NCBI GenBank assembly: GCA_015345905.1
Contig: JADDTR010000015.1
Location: forward strand, 248,001 to 312,000
DNA: 64,000 nt
Source: Aotearoamyces nothofagi
Lineage: Eukaryota; Ascomycota; Leotiomycetes; Leotiales; Tympanidaceae
Direction of reading: 5' to 3'
Shown here: one piece after another, positions 24,290-36,166 of the stretch
Numbering within the stretch: the first letter of the stretch is position 1
How the letters are laid out: every line of letters begins with the position of its first letter
Translations under genes and position numbers: made by a program
The notes under the pieces: generated by a model
Told to the model about the DNA's origin: nothing
Database searches by the model: none
The model's input: only the letters and a program-made list of their open reading frames with translations

Positions 24290-24400
24290 CGTCCAGCACT
24301 CCCACAGCGCCTGTCCAGCACCCTACAGCGCCTATCCAGCACCCGTCCAGCACTCCTACAGCGCCTGTCCAGCACCCGGCCAGCACACCACAGCACCTAC
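24290..24400. repeat. CCAGCACC-type minisatellite
   Basis: A unit of roughly 20 bp built from ccagcac(c) and cctacagcgcc words repeats several times with drift in length. Confidence 0.75.
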
Positions 24401-24987
24401 CACCCCCTAAGGTCCCGACGACTCCGTTCGCTGCACGTTACTCGCTAGTCCAACTCCTTTCCCGACACCAATTTTCAGCCCCCGGTGCACCGTCCTCCCC
24501 CCTCTCCCCCCGGCCCATTTCCTCAAACCGGCATTGCTGAACATCCTTCCCCTCGACACCCTCGACAACCCTCGACAGCCCTCGACACCCTCACTAACCC
24601 CGTCTCAATTTCGACGATTCGTTTCAGTCTGTGCTTCCCTATCCGAGTCTTGTCGTGCGCACCCTCCACCGAGTCGCAGCAACCAAGCACCCAAGCACCC
24701 AAGCACCTAAGCACCAAAACTGCATCCCTCCGACCCTCTCTAGATATTCGAGTCGCCAAAGCCTATTTATCGATCCTGATTTACATTCCTTCTTCGAGAC
24801 TGACTACTCGGCCGCGCGCGTCAATTGTTTCCCTCCCCACGACCTGCATAACATCCTGCTATACCAATCTCGCTGTTACACCCTCGAGACGCAGCGTGAG
24901 GTTTGATAATCTCTCTCAACTAGCAGCGCGGCCTCGATATTCCCTATGCCATCTTACGGATCGCTGCACTCGCCTTCGCTCCGCAAA

Positions 24988-26064
24988 ATGAATGGCCAGA
25001 TGGACGCAACGTCGAGACGACGTACTGGCGGAATGAGCGGAATGAGTATGGGAAATATAATTGGCGACCCTTTTGCTCTAGCTACCATATCTATTGCCAT
25101 GGTACGTCCATGGGCTTCCTAGTATATCACGCGTCGAATTGTGGCATTCTGAGGGTATTTGCTGACAGTTTATTCATAGCTGGCATGGTTCATCGCCTTT
25201 ATCGCATCAATTGTAGCGGAGGCCGAGTCTGCGTTTCCAAATTTTGCTTGGTGGGCAGTCGTTTACATGCTGTTTTGCATCATTGGGGTTTTTGTGGTCA
25301 TCGCATCGGATACATCCATGACATATCATGTTGCGATCGTTGGTTACCTGTCCGCTGGCCTTGTGTTGACATCATCTGCTGTAAACTCCCTAGTATACTC
25401 TTCAGAGGGCGCAAAGGAAGCGGCGGCGGCCGGCCACATCCTCTTGTCTATGGTAGCTGTAAGTATGCTCGCATCCCGGGTATTGGTTCTTTGCTGATTG
25501 ATAATCCTTCAGATTGTTTGGATCTTCTACTTTGGTTCGACACCATCTGCAGTATCACGCGCATATCTTGATTCCTTCGCTCTCCATAAGGACCATAGGC
25601 AGTCGCGTAATAGCCGTGGTATGTCGAACAACTACGGTGCGCAACGCCCAGATACGTCGATATCTTCACACCAGGCACCACAAATGTACACATCGGCTCA
25701 ACTCAATGGGTTTGAGACATCTTCACCTGTATCAGGGTTTCCAGGAGGAGCGGCTGGGGCTGAGCGTGCATCGCAACCTCGATTTGGGAGCAATATCCCT
25801 GCTACAACGCCTATTCAGTCTAATCTTGGCGCTACTCCAATGAATGGAGAACAGCCTGTTGCAGAGGTTGGAGCACCTACAGAATATCCGTACAAAGCGA
25901 AGGCGATATATTCATATGAGGCAAACCCCGACGATGCAAACGAAATCAGCTTCTTGAAGCATGAGATTCTCGAAGTCTCAGATGTTAGCGGAAGATGGTG
26001 GCAAGCCAAGAAGGAGAACGGTGACACTGGCATAGCACCGTCGAATTATCTTATTCTTTTATAA
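24988..26064 (+). CDS. SHO1: High-osmolarity sensor Sho1 (four TM, C-terminal SH3)
   Basis: Predicted 314-aa plasma-membrane adaptor of the HOG osmostress and filamentous-growth MAP-kinase pathways. Exons are 24988-25101, 25180-25458 and 25513-26064 (945 nt). Four hydrophobic helices lie at about 30-51, 61-82, 88-108 and 121-143, with the family pattern [13 protein letters not shown] at the first. A Ser/Gln-rich linker follows. The SH3 domain occupies about 256-314, with ALYDY-like [11 protein letters not shown], the WW pair (GRWWQAK) and the C-terminal GIAPSNY; it is expected to bind the Pbs2 proline motif. Length and architecture match the family. Intron 1 falls just inside TM1, as often in filamentous fungi. 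Confidence 0.96.
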
Positions 26065-26718
26065 TGTGGGTTCTAAGGTGGATGCTAAATGAATGACTAG
26101 GAGTTTGTAATATTTTCAACGCGACACGCTTTCATTTGTCTTTGTATTCTCCCTCAAAGCCCTACCTTAATACGGTATGTGGTTACTTTGGACACAGACA
26201 CGAGCTGTATAGAAAAGGGGCATGGCTCTCATCTTTACGGTCTTCAAGTCTAGCGGTTGTCTTCGTTGGGCGGTTAGGAAGACATTTAGGTACGATTGGC
26301 GTTAATGATGAAGGGATCATGGTACATCTGGGAGACTCGCTGATATATTCATTCACACTCAAATCCTGTTATATATATTGGAGAGTCTGCTCTGAAATGG
26401 CAGCAAGGAGCGCAAAGAAAAGGAATGAAAATTGACATATTCGTAGTGCGTCGGTCCATGTGAAATCCCACTGTTTTTATATCCTTCAATTGACGCCCTA
26501 CCTAGGTTGCCAAATAGACACAGTATTATCATGCTCATTCTAGTCAGCCCAAACAGTCGGATGTCTGCTAGAAATGGCAGACTCAGAGTGCGCTATTTGG
26601 TGAATTAAATATCAAAAACAATTCACTCACGGCAGCAAGTTTCACCAGGGGATAAAAAAGCATTAAAATAACGTATTGTGAATCACTAAAGGGTATATAT
26701 AATTCTAGCCATGACCTT
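26065..26718. other. Tail-to-tail intergenic region
   Basis: Between the 3' ends of SHO1 and the ceramide synthase gene. AT-rich with no coding content recognised. Confidence 0.6.
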
Positions 26719-28330
26719 TTAAACACCTTTATCACAACCAATTCTGCCCAGCAAGTCCTTCCTGTCGCCGTGTCCCGGCAAAGTGACTCCACTAGTACTC
26801 GATGCAGACTTCTTGTATCGTCTTGATGCTGATGCCTTCCTTCCCTTTAAGCTAACTGCCTCTAACCCAACTTCTTCTTCCAACGGGGCAACCTCTAGAT
26901 GCTGGGTCTTTTCAAAGACCATTGGCTCCGTTTCCTCAAATTCGTCATCTTCATTATCACTGCGTGTATCATCTGCCGGAGTTCCCCTCAAGACTTTCAC
27001 TGCAACTTGACAAATCATCCAAAACCACATCAGAGTGATCGCTTGTAGAAAAAGTAAACCTATCAAGAAGGCCCACTTGATCTCATGGTTAAAGCAGACT
27101 ACGCCTTCAGGGTCCCTGAAGGGTTCAATCAAATGCATAAACCTGTCCGTAGGTGAAAATGGACCGGTCAGAGCGCCTTTCTTCCCTCTGTAGCATCCAT
27201 AGTTGATTTCGGCTGGAATATCTCGCCAAACGGAATAGCAGACCATGGGGTATAAGACATGTCGAGAAATGAACCATGCAACCATGAAGAAGCCAAAGAG
27301 AATGTCCGGGATGGTAGAGAACCCGAGATATTTGAAACACTTGGCTAACTGTTCGATATCAGTACACGTAGAATATCGTAAAGATTCAAGAGTTTTACTG
27401 ACTGGCAACGAGATGTCAACAAAGTCCATCAAGCAGAGTATAAGATTCGCAACTTTAGTCTGGTGATAACCATAGCTTGTGAATAGGAGCAAGGATGTGA
27501 CGATATGGTGTGTGAACATCTGTGCATAATCTTTCCGTCGCTTTTCAATGTTGACGACCATGATCTGCTGTAGCCAGAATGCGAATTGGACCAGAATATA
27601 CCATTTAAGTAGGCCACCTATCTCCCTATTTGGCCAATTATACCATACCGCCTTGATATTAAGCCAGTAGTCTGAATGGTACATGATATACTAAGACTCA
27701 TTAGTAAAGGATAACAATGCCTGGCTGTCAAAATGAACTCACCATTCCAAGTGTCCAAAAGGCAGAGTAGTATATCAATAGCCAGGCTTGCTCTGCGAAC
27801 CGCGTGAGAGTTGTCTTTTTCTCAATTCCTGCCCATTGTGCGAAGGGTGTAAGAGCATAGTCCATTATAGCAGCACGCAGGCCCGTAAACATCACAATCC
27901 AAAAGGACACCACACAGGCATCATCCCACCCTAGAGTATATTCACCAGAATCGGCATTGTAGTAGGATAGCTCGAGGAATTTGCGAGTATGTCGCCGGGC
28001 TCTCGGAAAGCACAAGTGGGTTAACCCCAAGAGCACAAGAAGATTCACGGCAAGACCTGTCGCACCCAATTAGCTTGATATTGGCCCCATACCGAGGCGT
28101 TTCATACCAATTTGATGTTCCACCACCCACTCGCAGCACAGAGCCAAAGGGCCCTCATCTTTCCTTCTTGCCTTTTGTCTAACCACGATGGTATGAGATT
28201 GAAGTTCAACAGAGTCTCTGGAGTGGAGTTTCTGCTCCAACGCATCAATCTGATTGCTGTCCTGGTGGATCCAATCTTGTGCGACGTCGTGCTTCTCGAT
28301 GCCTTTAGAGGCTGTTGAGTCGAAGTTCAT
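26719..28330 (-). CDS. LAG1: Ceramide synthase (TLC domain, LAG1/LAC1 family)
   Basis: Predicted 484-aa ER membrane acyl-CoA-dependent ceramide synthase that N-acylates sphingoid bases. Exons (minus): 28330-28108, 28056-27743, 27690-27403, 27348-26719 (1455 nt). The TLC domain covers about 150-400. The Lag motif includes the essential His pair in MFTHHIVT (about 240-241) and the two Asp residues in LCLMDFVDI (about 268 and 271). The conserved CYSVWRDIPAEI and FNHEIKW segments follow. The tail is acidic (DDTRSDNEDDEFEE) and Lys-rich. The third intron (27402-27349) is 54 bp without an in-frame stop, but removing it restores the family sequence LPLAKCFKYLGFSTIPD. An upstream in-frame ATG at 28456 exists; 28330 was preferred. 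Fungi have two paralogues, so LAG1 versus LAC1/barA is not certain. Confidence 0.92.
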
Positions 28331-29238
28331 CTCGGTCGACGAAGGAGAATTGAAATTCGACGATCTGCCTTGAATAATGAATGTAGTTATCTCGAAGCAG
28401 CTTACAATCCGTGATTTCTCGAAAACAGTGCACCCTGGTATGTCATAAACAGACAATCGTCGTTAAAAGGTATTGTGTTGCTGGGGAGTCTTGAACCGTA
28501 GGCGGGCGGTGAGGCGAGCGTGTTTTGGAGGCGTTTTCTAACAAGCAATCAAATGTTGAGAGCGCTCTAGCGGCATATGTAGAATAGTAAAAGAAGCCGA
28601 CGATACAAATTATAACGAGAGTGCTCTTTTGCAAAAGTCTAGGACAACAAATAGACCATGGGAGAACTCTCTGGGACTATTCACAGAGTACCCCTACTAA
28701 AATTGGTCGAGCAGCTGAAGCCCTGAAGTTTAAGGTTCCAAGACGATCACAGCGTGCACGGATACCTCTTGGGTACTTTATGCAGTGACGACTCGCAAGG
28801 TGAGGATGGTACAGTACTTGTACCATCGTCGAGGTTTTCTTGGGGCTTCGGAACCGTCGGAGGTAAGGCAGCCTGTATCCTATCGTCATTGTAGCTAATG
28901 ACTAGTTGAGGACAGTGCACTTTGTAGCGTTAAACTAGTTGCTGGAGAGATAAACACGGGGGAGGTGGCGCAGGCTTTATATAGGGCTGCAAGTCTGGGC
29001 ACTGGCACGATTTAACGACTAAGGAGATAAATGCAAGCACTAATTATACCCCTAAATATATGACAGGCGCAAAACTTCCCCATGGTAAATGAAATGTGCA
29101 AGCCAGCAATCCGTGAGAGGTTTCTGTTCAATCGCTCAGAGTACAACGCCATCAATCAAACCAAACCCTCCCATTCCCATATTGTAAACAACCCGAACAC
29201 CTTTCAATATTGCCAAGCTAAAATTACTGGCTGATTCT
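28331..29238. other. Intergenic, ceramide synthase promoter and BXI1 3' side
   Basis: About 0.9 kb with only short frames. The part next to 28330 is the presumed ceramide synthase promoter. Confidence 0.55.
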
Positions 29239-30295
29239 TTAATTGTTCTGTTGGCTGTTGAGAATCCGTAGAATTGCGAGGAACAAATTAAGGATATCGA
29301 GGTACAAGCTAATGCTTGCCGCGATCTCCTCTTCCACATGGTAGTGTCCTGACAATGCGTTAGCTTGGGATATTGGTCTATTTGAGCTGGAACACTCACG
29401 CATTATAAGTTGCGTATCAACCAAAATGTACGCCGAAAAAATTAGCGCAGCGATTCCAGAGTAGGCCAGCTCCACAGTACTGTTATAAGGGAAAAATGCT
29501 GCCGTGAATCCAAATAAGATTAGGGCCCACAAGCCTCCGAATAAATATGGCATCCATGAGGTGAAGTCATACTTGGTCTGGCATGCAAACAAAGTCAGGC
29601 CAACGAAGAGGCCTGCAGTCAGTAGAACTGCTTGTAGGACAATGCGCGACTGGTAGAAGGAGACAATGACGGATATGGAGTAGGCTTCAAGAGCGGTGAA
29701 TCCCGCCAGGAAAATGAGGTTCGTTGGGTACGATTTGCGTTTCCAGAACGTTAGAAGCATGAAGCCAATGGCACCGAAGAGCTAGAAACAACCCATAGGT
29801 TAATCATAAGCTGTTAGGAGCTGGATTTCAGGATGCCTTACAGATGTCCACATCATCCATTGATTAGTCTGAATCCAGTTCTTATAACTGCTGTTGAAGA
29901 ATGATATAGAGCTCAGGACGGCTGTTGCTAGGAGTTGCACAGTGCTGGTGGAAGACCATTAGAATCAATATTTCCATAGATAGTCCGGGGCCCTTACAGA
30001 ATAGAGTAGACCTTTCTTACAAATTGCATGCGGATGTCGATGGTCGCCTCCGCGACAGAGCCACCGAACTATTTGAAGGTCAGGATTGGTCTAAAGTGAA
30101 ACAGCAATGCAAAGACCTCACCTTGAAGTCATCTGGGATATTATCCTCGCTGCTTCTGGGTCCCCCAAGTAGTGCATCTTGATCATGGCTAGCACTGGGT
30201 TGGTCCTCGTATGACGGCGGGGCTTGGGTGTAAGTAGCAGACTCGTCAAGCGAGTCTCGCTGAGGGGTAGGAGTGTATTTCGTAGTGCTGGTCAT
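29239..30295 (-). CDS. BXI1: Bax inhibitor-1 / Lifeguard family protein
   Basis: Predicted 279-aa seven-helix membrane protein (TMBIM family) linked to calcium homeostasis and ER-stress or cell-death control; in yeast Bxi1/Ybh3 is ER, vacuolar or mitochondrial. Exons (minus): 30295-30122, 30068-29998, 29944-29842, 29781-29400, 29348-29239 (840 nt). The N-tail is Pro/Ser/Thr-rich with a PPSYEDQ motif. The TM core begins at about 85, after the conserved EATIDIRMQFVRKVYSIL. The family signature spans about 150-250, and the C-terminal DTQLIM then RHYHVEEEI, YLDILNLFLAILRIL is diagnostic. All expected helices are visible. Confidence 0.94.
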
Positions 30296-31038
30296 CTCGA
30301 AGATAGTAAACTGTAAAGGAATAGGTATTCCAAAACGTGATGTGTGTCTGTATTATGTATGTGTATGTTGATAAGATGTAGAATTAAATCGAATAAGTTC
30401 GGTGGCGGTCATCGTCCGAGGCCCGTTTACGATGATGCACTGCGTGCTCGCTTAATCTTTTTATGTCACGTCAGGCAGGCACGGCAGGCACGGCGGGACA
30501 CAAATACCCACCACTACCTCCTAGCGACTTCGAGATCAAATGCAAATTGAACATGTAAGGTATGCAAACTCACCGAGTAGCTCCGAGGGCAGAATTAAAA
30601 TACGATAGTTATATCATGCCAGATTTTACTTGATTACTTGGAAATTGGCCTATTAGTAGAAGTGCTTTTTCTAAATGTTGAATCAAATTTTCTGGAGCTT
30701 TGAAAGTAAACTTGCAGTTTCTTCACGTCTGTTTATTATCAAGTAGTAGTCCAGGTATCATGACTATACAAAATTTACAGACACAAGTCTCTGATATTGA
30801 GCAACATGATCATTGACGCTCGTGGCATATTAGCAACGTTCACTATAAAGGAATGCTGACCAATCAACTTTCCGTCTGCAAATTAGAAATCGATAAGAAA
30901 GATACATAGAGCTTTTGGGAGCCAGAAGTGCCTCTACCGACTCGCACAAAGAGAATCCTCAAGGCCTGCCTTTCGCCATACTTATCCTCGAAAGGTAGAA
31001 ATTGTCCCGGTAAACACAAGATATAATGGTGTTGTCTA
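30296..31038. promoter_or_regulatory. BXI1 promoter and CDC11 3' region
   Basis: 743 bp between two genes on the minus strand. No recognisable coding or RNA gene. Confidence 0.5.
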
Positions 31039-32613
31039 TTATTCCTCGGCAACATGACCGTTTGTGGCTTCAAGCTGTGCGCTCTGTTCACGATGCATCC
31101 TAGCCTCGATTTCCTTAAGCTGACTCTCGCGAGCGAGGAGTTCCTGTCTTTTCTCGTTGATTTCTCTCTGAACCTTGACTTCAATCTCTCGAAGTTTCTC
31201 TTCCTCACGTCTAAGTTGTTCCTCCTTTAGGCGGACCGACTGAGATGCTAGATCCTCGGGGTTCATGGATGAGTCTCTGAATTGGAAGGTTAGTAAATGA
31301 CAACATCCTTTTAGAAAGGCATGACTTACGCGCCAGCACCACCTTCCACACTCTTGCTGAGTTTCTCGGTACGGTAGTTTTCATAGAGGAAGTCATGGGT
31401 GATTTCTTTCAAATCCGCTAAATGGCTATGCAAGAGAGCACTTCGGATTGCGAGAAAATCAGAATGTCTTGGATTGTCCACCTCAACGACTCCCCATGGG
31501 TATTGTCGTGCTCTGACCTTGCGGCCGCCGATTTCCACAACCTCTTCAGATCCTACGATGGCAAAAGGCATCAACCCTCGTAGTTCTGCATTTTCCTCAA
31601 CAGTATCTTCATCATCCTCTTCGATATCATATGGGAAATTGTAGACGGGAATACGATAGTGCTCGATGTCTTCCATGACAAGCTTCTTCGACTCGGCAAG
31701 CTCTGCAGGCGTGAGCGAATCAGCTTTGCCAATGACAGGAATGACATTGACTCTGGGTGATAGCCGTTTCATAAGCTCAATGTCAAGTTCACGTAGACTA
31801 GTCATTATTAACTCAGGTTTCGAGTGAGACAGTATTGTTTACATACCCGTGTCCCGTAGGAGTGATGAAGTAAAGCAAAGCGTGGACCCGATTGTCGCGG
31901 AATCGAGGGTTACGTTTGATACGAGACTCCTCTGCAAGAATGTCGTCGTATTGTCTCTCTAGATAGCCAACAATCTCTCCGAAGCTTTAATAGACCACGT
32001 CAGTCATAGTGTTTCGTACCTATACAGCTTAGGAATGACTGACCTTGCTTCGTTATCAATCTGATCACCGAACCCGGGGGTATCAACGATGGTCAGAGAA
32101 ATGCGCGTTCCTTCTTCGTCGAGTTCTAACTCTACATATGTATGTGCGATTAGCCACCACTGCATATGGCAGCTTCATTTAGAGACGTCAAGACTTACCG
32201 ACGGTGATTGGCTTGATTCTGACGCCTTCCTCGAGGTGTGCGTTTGTTGCATCATCAGCATCCTTACCAGAAAGCACTTTCTTGCCGCAAAGAGTGTTCA
32301 CGAATGTAGTTCGACCTGTTGGGGGTTTTCAGTTTTCATTGTTAACATGATGAAATAACCCAAGTGGATCATACCAGTTCCTGAAGCACCACAAACCATC
32401 AAGCAAAACTGGATACCCTTCTTGACATTCTTCTTCCGGCGAATCTTGATCTAAAGCATCGATAAATCAGTACCACGAGCTGTGAATGTCGAATTGATGA
32501 GGATTCCTACGCCGGCATGGTACTACCACGCAGAGCTTAGGTCAGAAGGTCCGAAAGGGGTTATGAAGAGGATCTATCGGAGGATTACTCACTGCGCTCA
32601 ATGGGGAAGACAT
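31039..32613 (-). CDS. CDC11: Septin, Cdc11/AspA type
   Basis: Predicted 381-aa GTP-binding septin of the ring/filament scaffold at septa and growth sites. Exons (minus): 32613-32593, 32450-32375, 32315-32199, 32131-32044, 31984-31847, 31797-31330, 31276-31039 (1146 nt). P-loop GASGTGRT at about 28-35, switch DTPGFGD, and the G4-like GKAD follow in order. The septin unique element near PWGVVEVDN precedes a C-terminal coiled coil of about 70 residues (Glu/Lys/Arg-rich, LREIEVKVQREI). The short, Cdc11-like N-terminus, CGASGTGR loop and LRGLMPFAIVGSEEV distinguish it from Cdc3, Cdc10 and Cdc12. The seven-codon first exon (MSSPLSA) was chosen by frame and a good donor; an alternative splice between 32592 and 32451 is possible. 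Confidence 0.93.
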
Positions 32614-33229
32614 GACCGTAAGACGCTTCAAACAGGAGGAGCGCGCTTGATGGTGGCAATGCTGCGTGAGTGCAATAGTACGAGAGGTGATGCGTTCAAG
32701 TCGTGGATGGAGAGATATATTGAATTGAGGTCGCGAACACGAAATGTTAAGGTACTTAGGGGTAGCGAAATTTAGCTCCACGATGCACGGGGTCGGACCA
32801 CGCCTTCCCGAATACGGCTCTCTACTCTACACGCCGACAAGGCTGAAGACCAATCAATCATGAACTACCGCATCAGCCAGGTTGATCCTGTACTTTCAGC
32901 ATATTAGCAGATCTGGAGACTCAATGACACTCCAAGGACAAGAATGTCAGCATCTATATTCGATTATATTTAAGGCCCCTTCAACATCTTGAAATATATA
33001 AGTACCTCAGGCAAACAAACTGGACGACTGTCTGCTAGCTTATCCAAGCGCTTCGCGCTACGCAATCATCCCGGCGGTCGTTGAATTGCAGACTGACGAG
33101 GCTGTCACGGCAAAGGACGTCAGACGAGGCATCAGCAACGTCTGGTCATGTGAGATATTATTGCCAGTATACGGCATCATTGGACCTCTCTCATACATAT
33201 ACTACCTTCATACCTCGCAGCTTTTCAAC
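32614..33229. promoter_or_regulatory. Divergent promoter, CDC11 / HSV2
   Basis: 616 bp between two divergent start codons; no further gene is seen in it. Confidence 0.55.
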
Positions 33230-34613
33230 ATGAATACAAGGCCAGCTATCGAGAGTATCGAGAATCCTATCGCGTTGTCTGCGAATTTCAATCAAGATAG
33301 CACGTGCTTTGCCGTCGGCCTTGACTCTGGATTTTGCAGTAGGTCTTGTTGATGAAGTATACCTTATCTATTTGCCACTAACTTATGTGTACCAGTATAC
33401 AACTCTGATCCATGTCAACTAAGAGTTTCAAGAGGTATGGAACCTCTATGGCACATTCCTGAGTACATGCTGATTATAATAACATAGACTTTAACGCTGG
33501 AGTGGGTGCCGTTGAGATGCTAGGTAGAGCAAACTATATTGCCATAGTTGGAGGAGGGAAGCAACCGAAGTGGTCTGAAAATAAAGTTATAATAGTTCAG
33601 TCAACTATATGACATGCAAGCTAAATATTCATAGGTGATCGTATGGGATGATGCGAAGCAAAAGGCCGTCATAACGCTCGAATTTCGAACAGCAGTTCGA
33701 CAAGTCAGGCTGTCTAGAAATCGGATAGTCGTTGTACTTCAGAATAGTGTACATGTCTACGTATTTTCTTCTCCACCTGAGAAAGTCTCCATTTCCGAGA
33801 CTGCCGACAACCCGCTGGGACTCTGCTGCTTATCTTCCAAACTTTTGGCTTTCCCAGGGCGTACTCCCGGACAAGTTCAGCTTGTTGAGACCACGACAGG
33901 CAATGTGACTATCGTACCAGCACACGCATCATCCCTAAGAGCTATTGAGATAAGTCATGACGGTGCCATCATGGCGACTGCTAGTGAAACAGTATGTATA
34001 TCGTAGATATCTATGAATAACGAGGCCAAAAATAACATTATAGGGGACACTGATACGAGTATATGCCACAAGTAATTGTGCTCGAATTGCAGAACTCAGA
34101 CGAGGAGTAGATCATGCTTCAATATTTTCACTAGCAATATCGCCGTCGAGCCAATTACTGGCTGTGACCTCGGACAAATCAACATTGCACGTCTTTGACA
34201 TACCACACCCATCGAAACCAGAAAGATCAGATGTGAATAACGCTGGTAGGCGGTTAACGTCATTGGGGAATGGAGGGGCTCCACTCGGCGAAGATAATGG
34301 AAGCCAGAAATGGGGGATATTGGGGAAGATTCCTTTGCTTCCCCGTGTATTCTCAGATATCTACTCTTTCGCCTCTGCACATTTCGAGATTGGAGATGAG
34401 TCTCCAGCTGGGGTGCCATCAGCTTTAGAGGCAGCAGCAGGCGGGATGGTCAGACCACAGAAAGGCATAATTGGATGGACCACCGATCACAGTCTCATCG
34501 TAATTGGAGCTGGAAGAGATGGACGATGGGAGAAGTTCATTATTGCAGAGGGAGAGGATGGTAAGCGCTATTGTGTCCGAGATGGCTGGAAAAGGTACCT
34601 GGGAGCTAGCTGA
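33230..34613 (+). CDS. HSV2: PROPPIN WD-repeat protein Hsv2 (SVP1-like 2)
   Basis: Predicted 390-aa seven-bladed beta-propeller that binds PI3P and PI(3,5)P2 and serves in micronucleophagy or related membrane traffic. Exons are 33230-33338, 33396-33434, 33488-33585, 33635-33991 and 34044-34613 (1173 nt). The lipid-binding loop reads AELRRGVDH (LRRG at about 219-222), the variant of FRRG seen in Hsv2-type proteins. ISHDGAIMATASETGTLIRV and SDKSTLHVFDI are the conserved blades on either side. The segment KIPLLPRVFSDIYSFA is typical of Hsv2 rather than Atg18. Intron 3 has an unusual gttata donor. Expected to act in the cytosol and on endosomal or vacuolar membranes. Confidence 0.93.
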
Positions 34614-34782
34614 AGCTGGTTTTCGAAGAACGAGTACCACTATCTGGCAAGGGATCTAGATCGTCAGTCTCTGTGTAAAGTTTAAAGGCGGAATGGGCAA
34701 AGAAAGCCAAGGGCTAGATCTTACATGTTGACCATAAATATCTAATACCAAACCGCTAGTCTTATATGTTGACTAAACCAAG

Positions 34783-35019
34783 ATGAGTCTTGACGCCAAG
34801 GGTCAAGTCTTTCTAAAAATCTTATTCTCGATTACTGACGTTATCAAAAAGCAAGTTGAAAGCGGTGCAGATGCATTTAAGACCATGCCTGTGAGTAATC
34901 ATAATCCCTCCTCGTGCTTAGAACTGTGCCTCCGACGATCGCCTGTATCATCTAGATCTCTATCCATCTTCGTAGATAGATCCCTTGAGAGTGATCGGCG
35001 TCTGGTACGCTCTCTATAG
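34783..35019 (+). CDS. Possible small ORF overlapping IST3 tail
   Basis: An open frame starting MSLDAKGQVFLKILFSITDV reads plausibly (hydrophobic and amphipathic) for about 36 codons up to a good donor sequence gtgagt at 34891. After that it runs antisense over the end of IST3 and loses protein-like character. No family is recognised. It could be the first exon of a small gene whose transcript overlaps IST3, or just chance. Low confidence. Confidence 0.2.
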   Translation: MSLDAKGQVFLKILFSITDVIKKQVESGADAFKTMPVSNHNPSSCLELCLRRSPVSSRSLSIFVDRSLESDRRLVRSL

Positions 35020-35795
35020 TCTCTATGGGAATGGCTTTTCCTCTCGGAATGATCTTCTTGCCGACTTGACCGATGAGGGCGGTGGTGATGATGCCTCTTC
35101 TTACGATCATTTGGTCGGTGGATTTCTACTTTATGCTGTGCTAGAGCTGCTGTAACCTCATCTTTCTTTTCCTGGATTAAGAATGCCTTCATCGGGTCAT
35201 CATCATCATGCTCCCTCATTAGAGCTACCAGCTCGCGCTCTTCCCTTAACATTGGCCTGTTCAAATCCTCCTCACTTTCACCATTTCGCTCTGCAATTCT
35301 TCCTCCATCATCTTCGATTGTCCTTATTGTGGCGCTCGAGTCCTTAGCATCTTGTTCTGCCTCTACTTCGTCGTCCTTCTTTTTGTATCTGGTATGGTCT
35401 ACTCTCAACATCCTACCCATAATGTTTATTCCACCAAGATTGTCCACTGCTAAGTCCGTACTTCTCTGGTCTTCATATTTGAGAAATGCGAAACCTTTTG
35501 ACTTGCCAGTCTCCTTGTCGCGAACAAGGTTAAGATACGTAGGCTCACCGAATTGTGAGAATATTGTAATGATGTCACCCTCAGAGAGTTCAAAAGGCAA
35601 CCCGCCAATGTATATGTACGCTGTATCGCGATAGTCTGCATGCCATGATGCATCAGGAGATCTAACAAACAAGGCTTGTTAGCATGGCGATGAGAATATT
35701 GAAGTCATAAGTGCTCTAATAGATCATTGTTGAACTTACACGCCATTATCTAGCTCCCGCCTATTCAGCTCTTGAATCTGGCGGATGTTGTTCAT
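34899..35795 (-). CDS. IST3: U2 snRNP / RES-complex protein Ist3 (RBMX2-like)
   Basis: Predicted 272-aa splicing factor; with Bud13 and Pml1 it forms the RES complex of the activated spliceosome, aiding splicing and pre-mRNA retention. Exons (minus): 35795-35740 and 35661-34899 (819 nt). The N-terminus MNNIRQIQELNRREL is highly typical. An RRM runs from about 33 to 112 with RNP2 YIYIGGLP and RNP1 KGFAFLKY, followed by VDNLGGINIMGRMLRVDH. The tail carries acidic, His-rich and Arg/Ser-rich segments. Nuclear. The fungal tail is longer than in yeast Ist3 but normal for filamentous fungi. Its 3' end converges on HSV2 with only about 285 bp between stop codons. Confidence 0.93.
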
Positions 35796-36166
35796 GGCTT
35801 ATACAGCGTGTAGGGTTAGATGGGAAACTCACAATGGGCTGTGGTGGTTGTTTCGTCTGCAAGGCTGCGAAAATCAAGGACCTAGCTTTCATCCAGGCGG
35901 GACCTTCCCGCCTCTAGCTTCGTAGCGAAACGCGTTAACTCCTCCGTGGAGATGCTGTTCAGTACTGAAGGTATAATCAACAATCGAATGGAGCACAAGA
36001 GAAGCTGTAAGATCGTCGATATATTTCACCATAATACTGCCGTTCCCTATGCTTCATTAATCAATAATGCTAGGAGTACAGTCGAAATCCAGGGGTAGAT
36101 ACGGCCATTCTTCATCTTGCACCCAACCACGAATCTCCCGCTCTCCTCACACAACGCTCTGCCATC
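35796..36166. promoter_or_regulatory. Divergent promoter, IST3 / dynein LIC
   Basis: 371 bp between two divergent start codons. Confidence 0.55.

Larger units (their letters stand above)
22257..24987. other. Gene-poor gap and presumed SHO1 promoter/leader
   Basis: About 2.7 kb without a supportable gene. Several satellites occur (listed separately). The last several hundred bases are C-rich with runs of CCTCGACA-type words and probably form the SHO1 promoter and 5' UTR. Confidence 0.55.

Noticed and set aside
28470-28520. tRNA B-box-like sequence ggttcaagactcc on the minus strand
   Set aside because: No matching A box or cloverleaf could be drawn around it.
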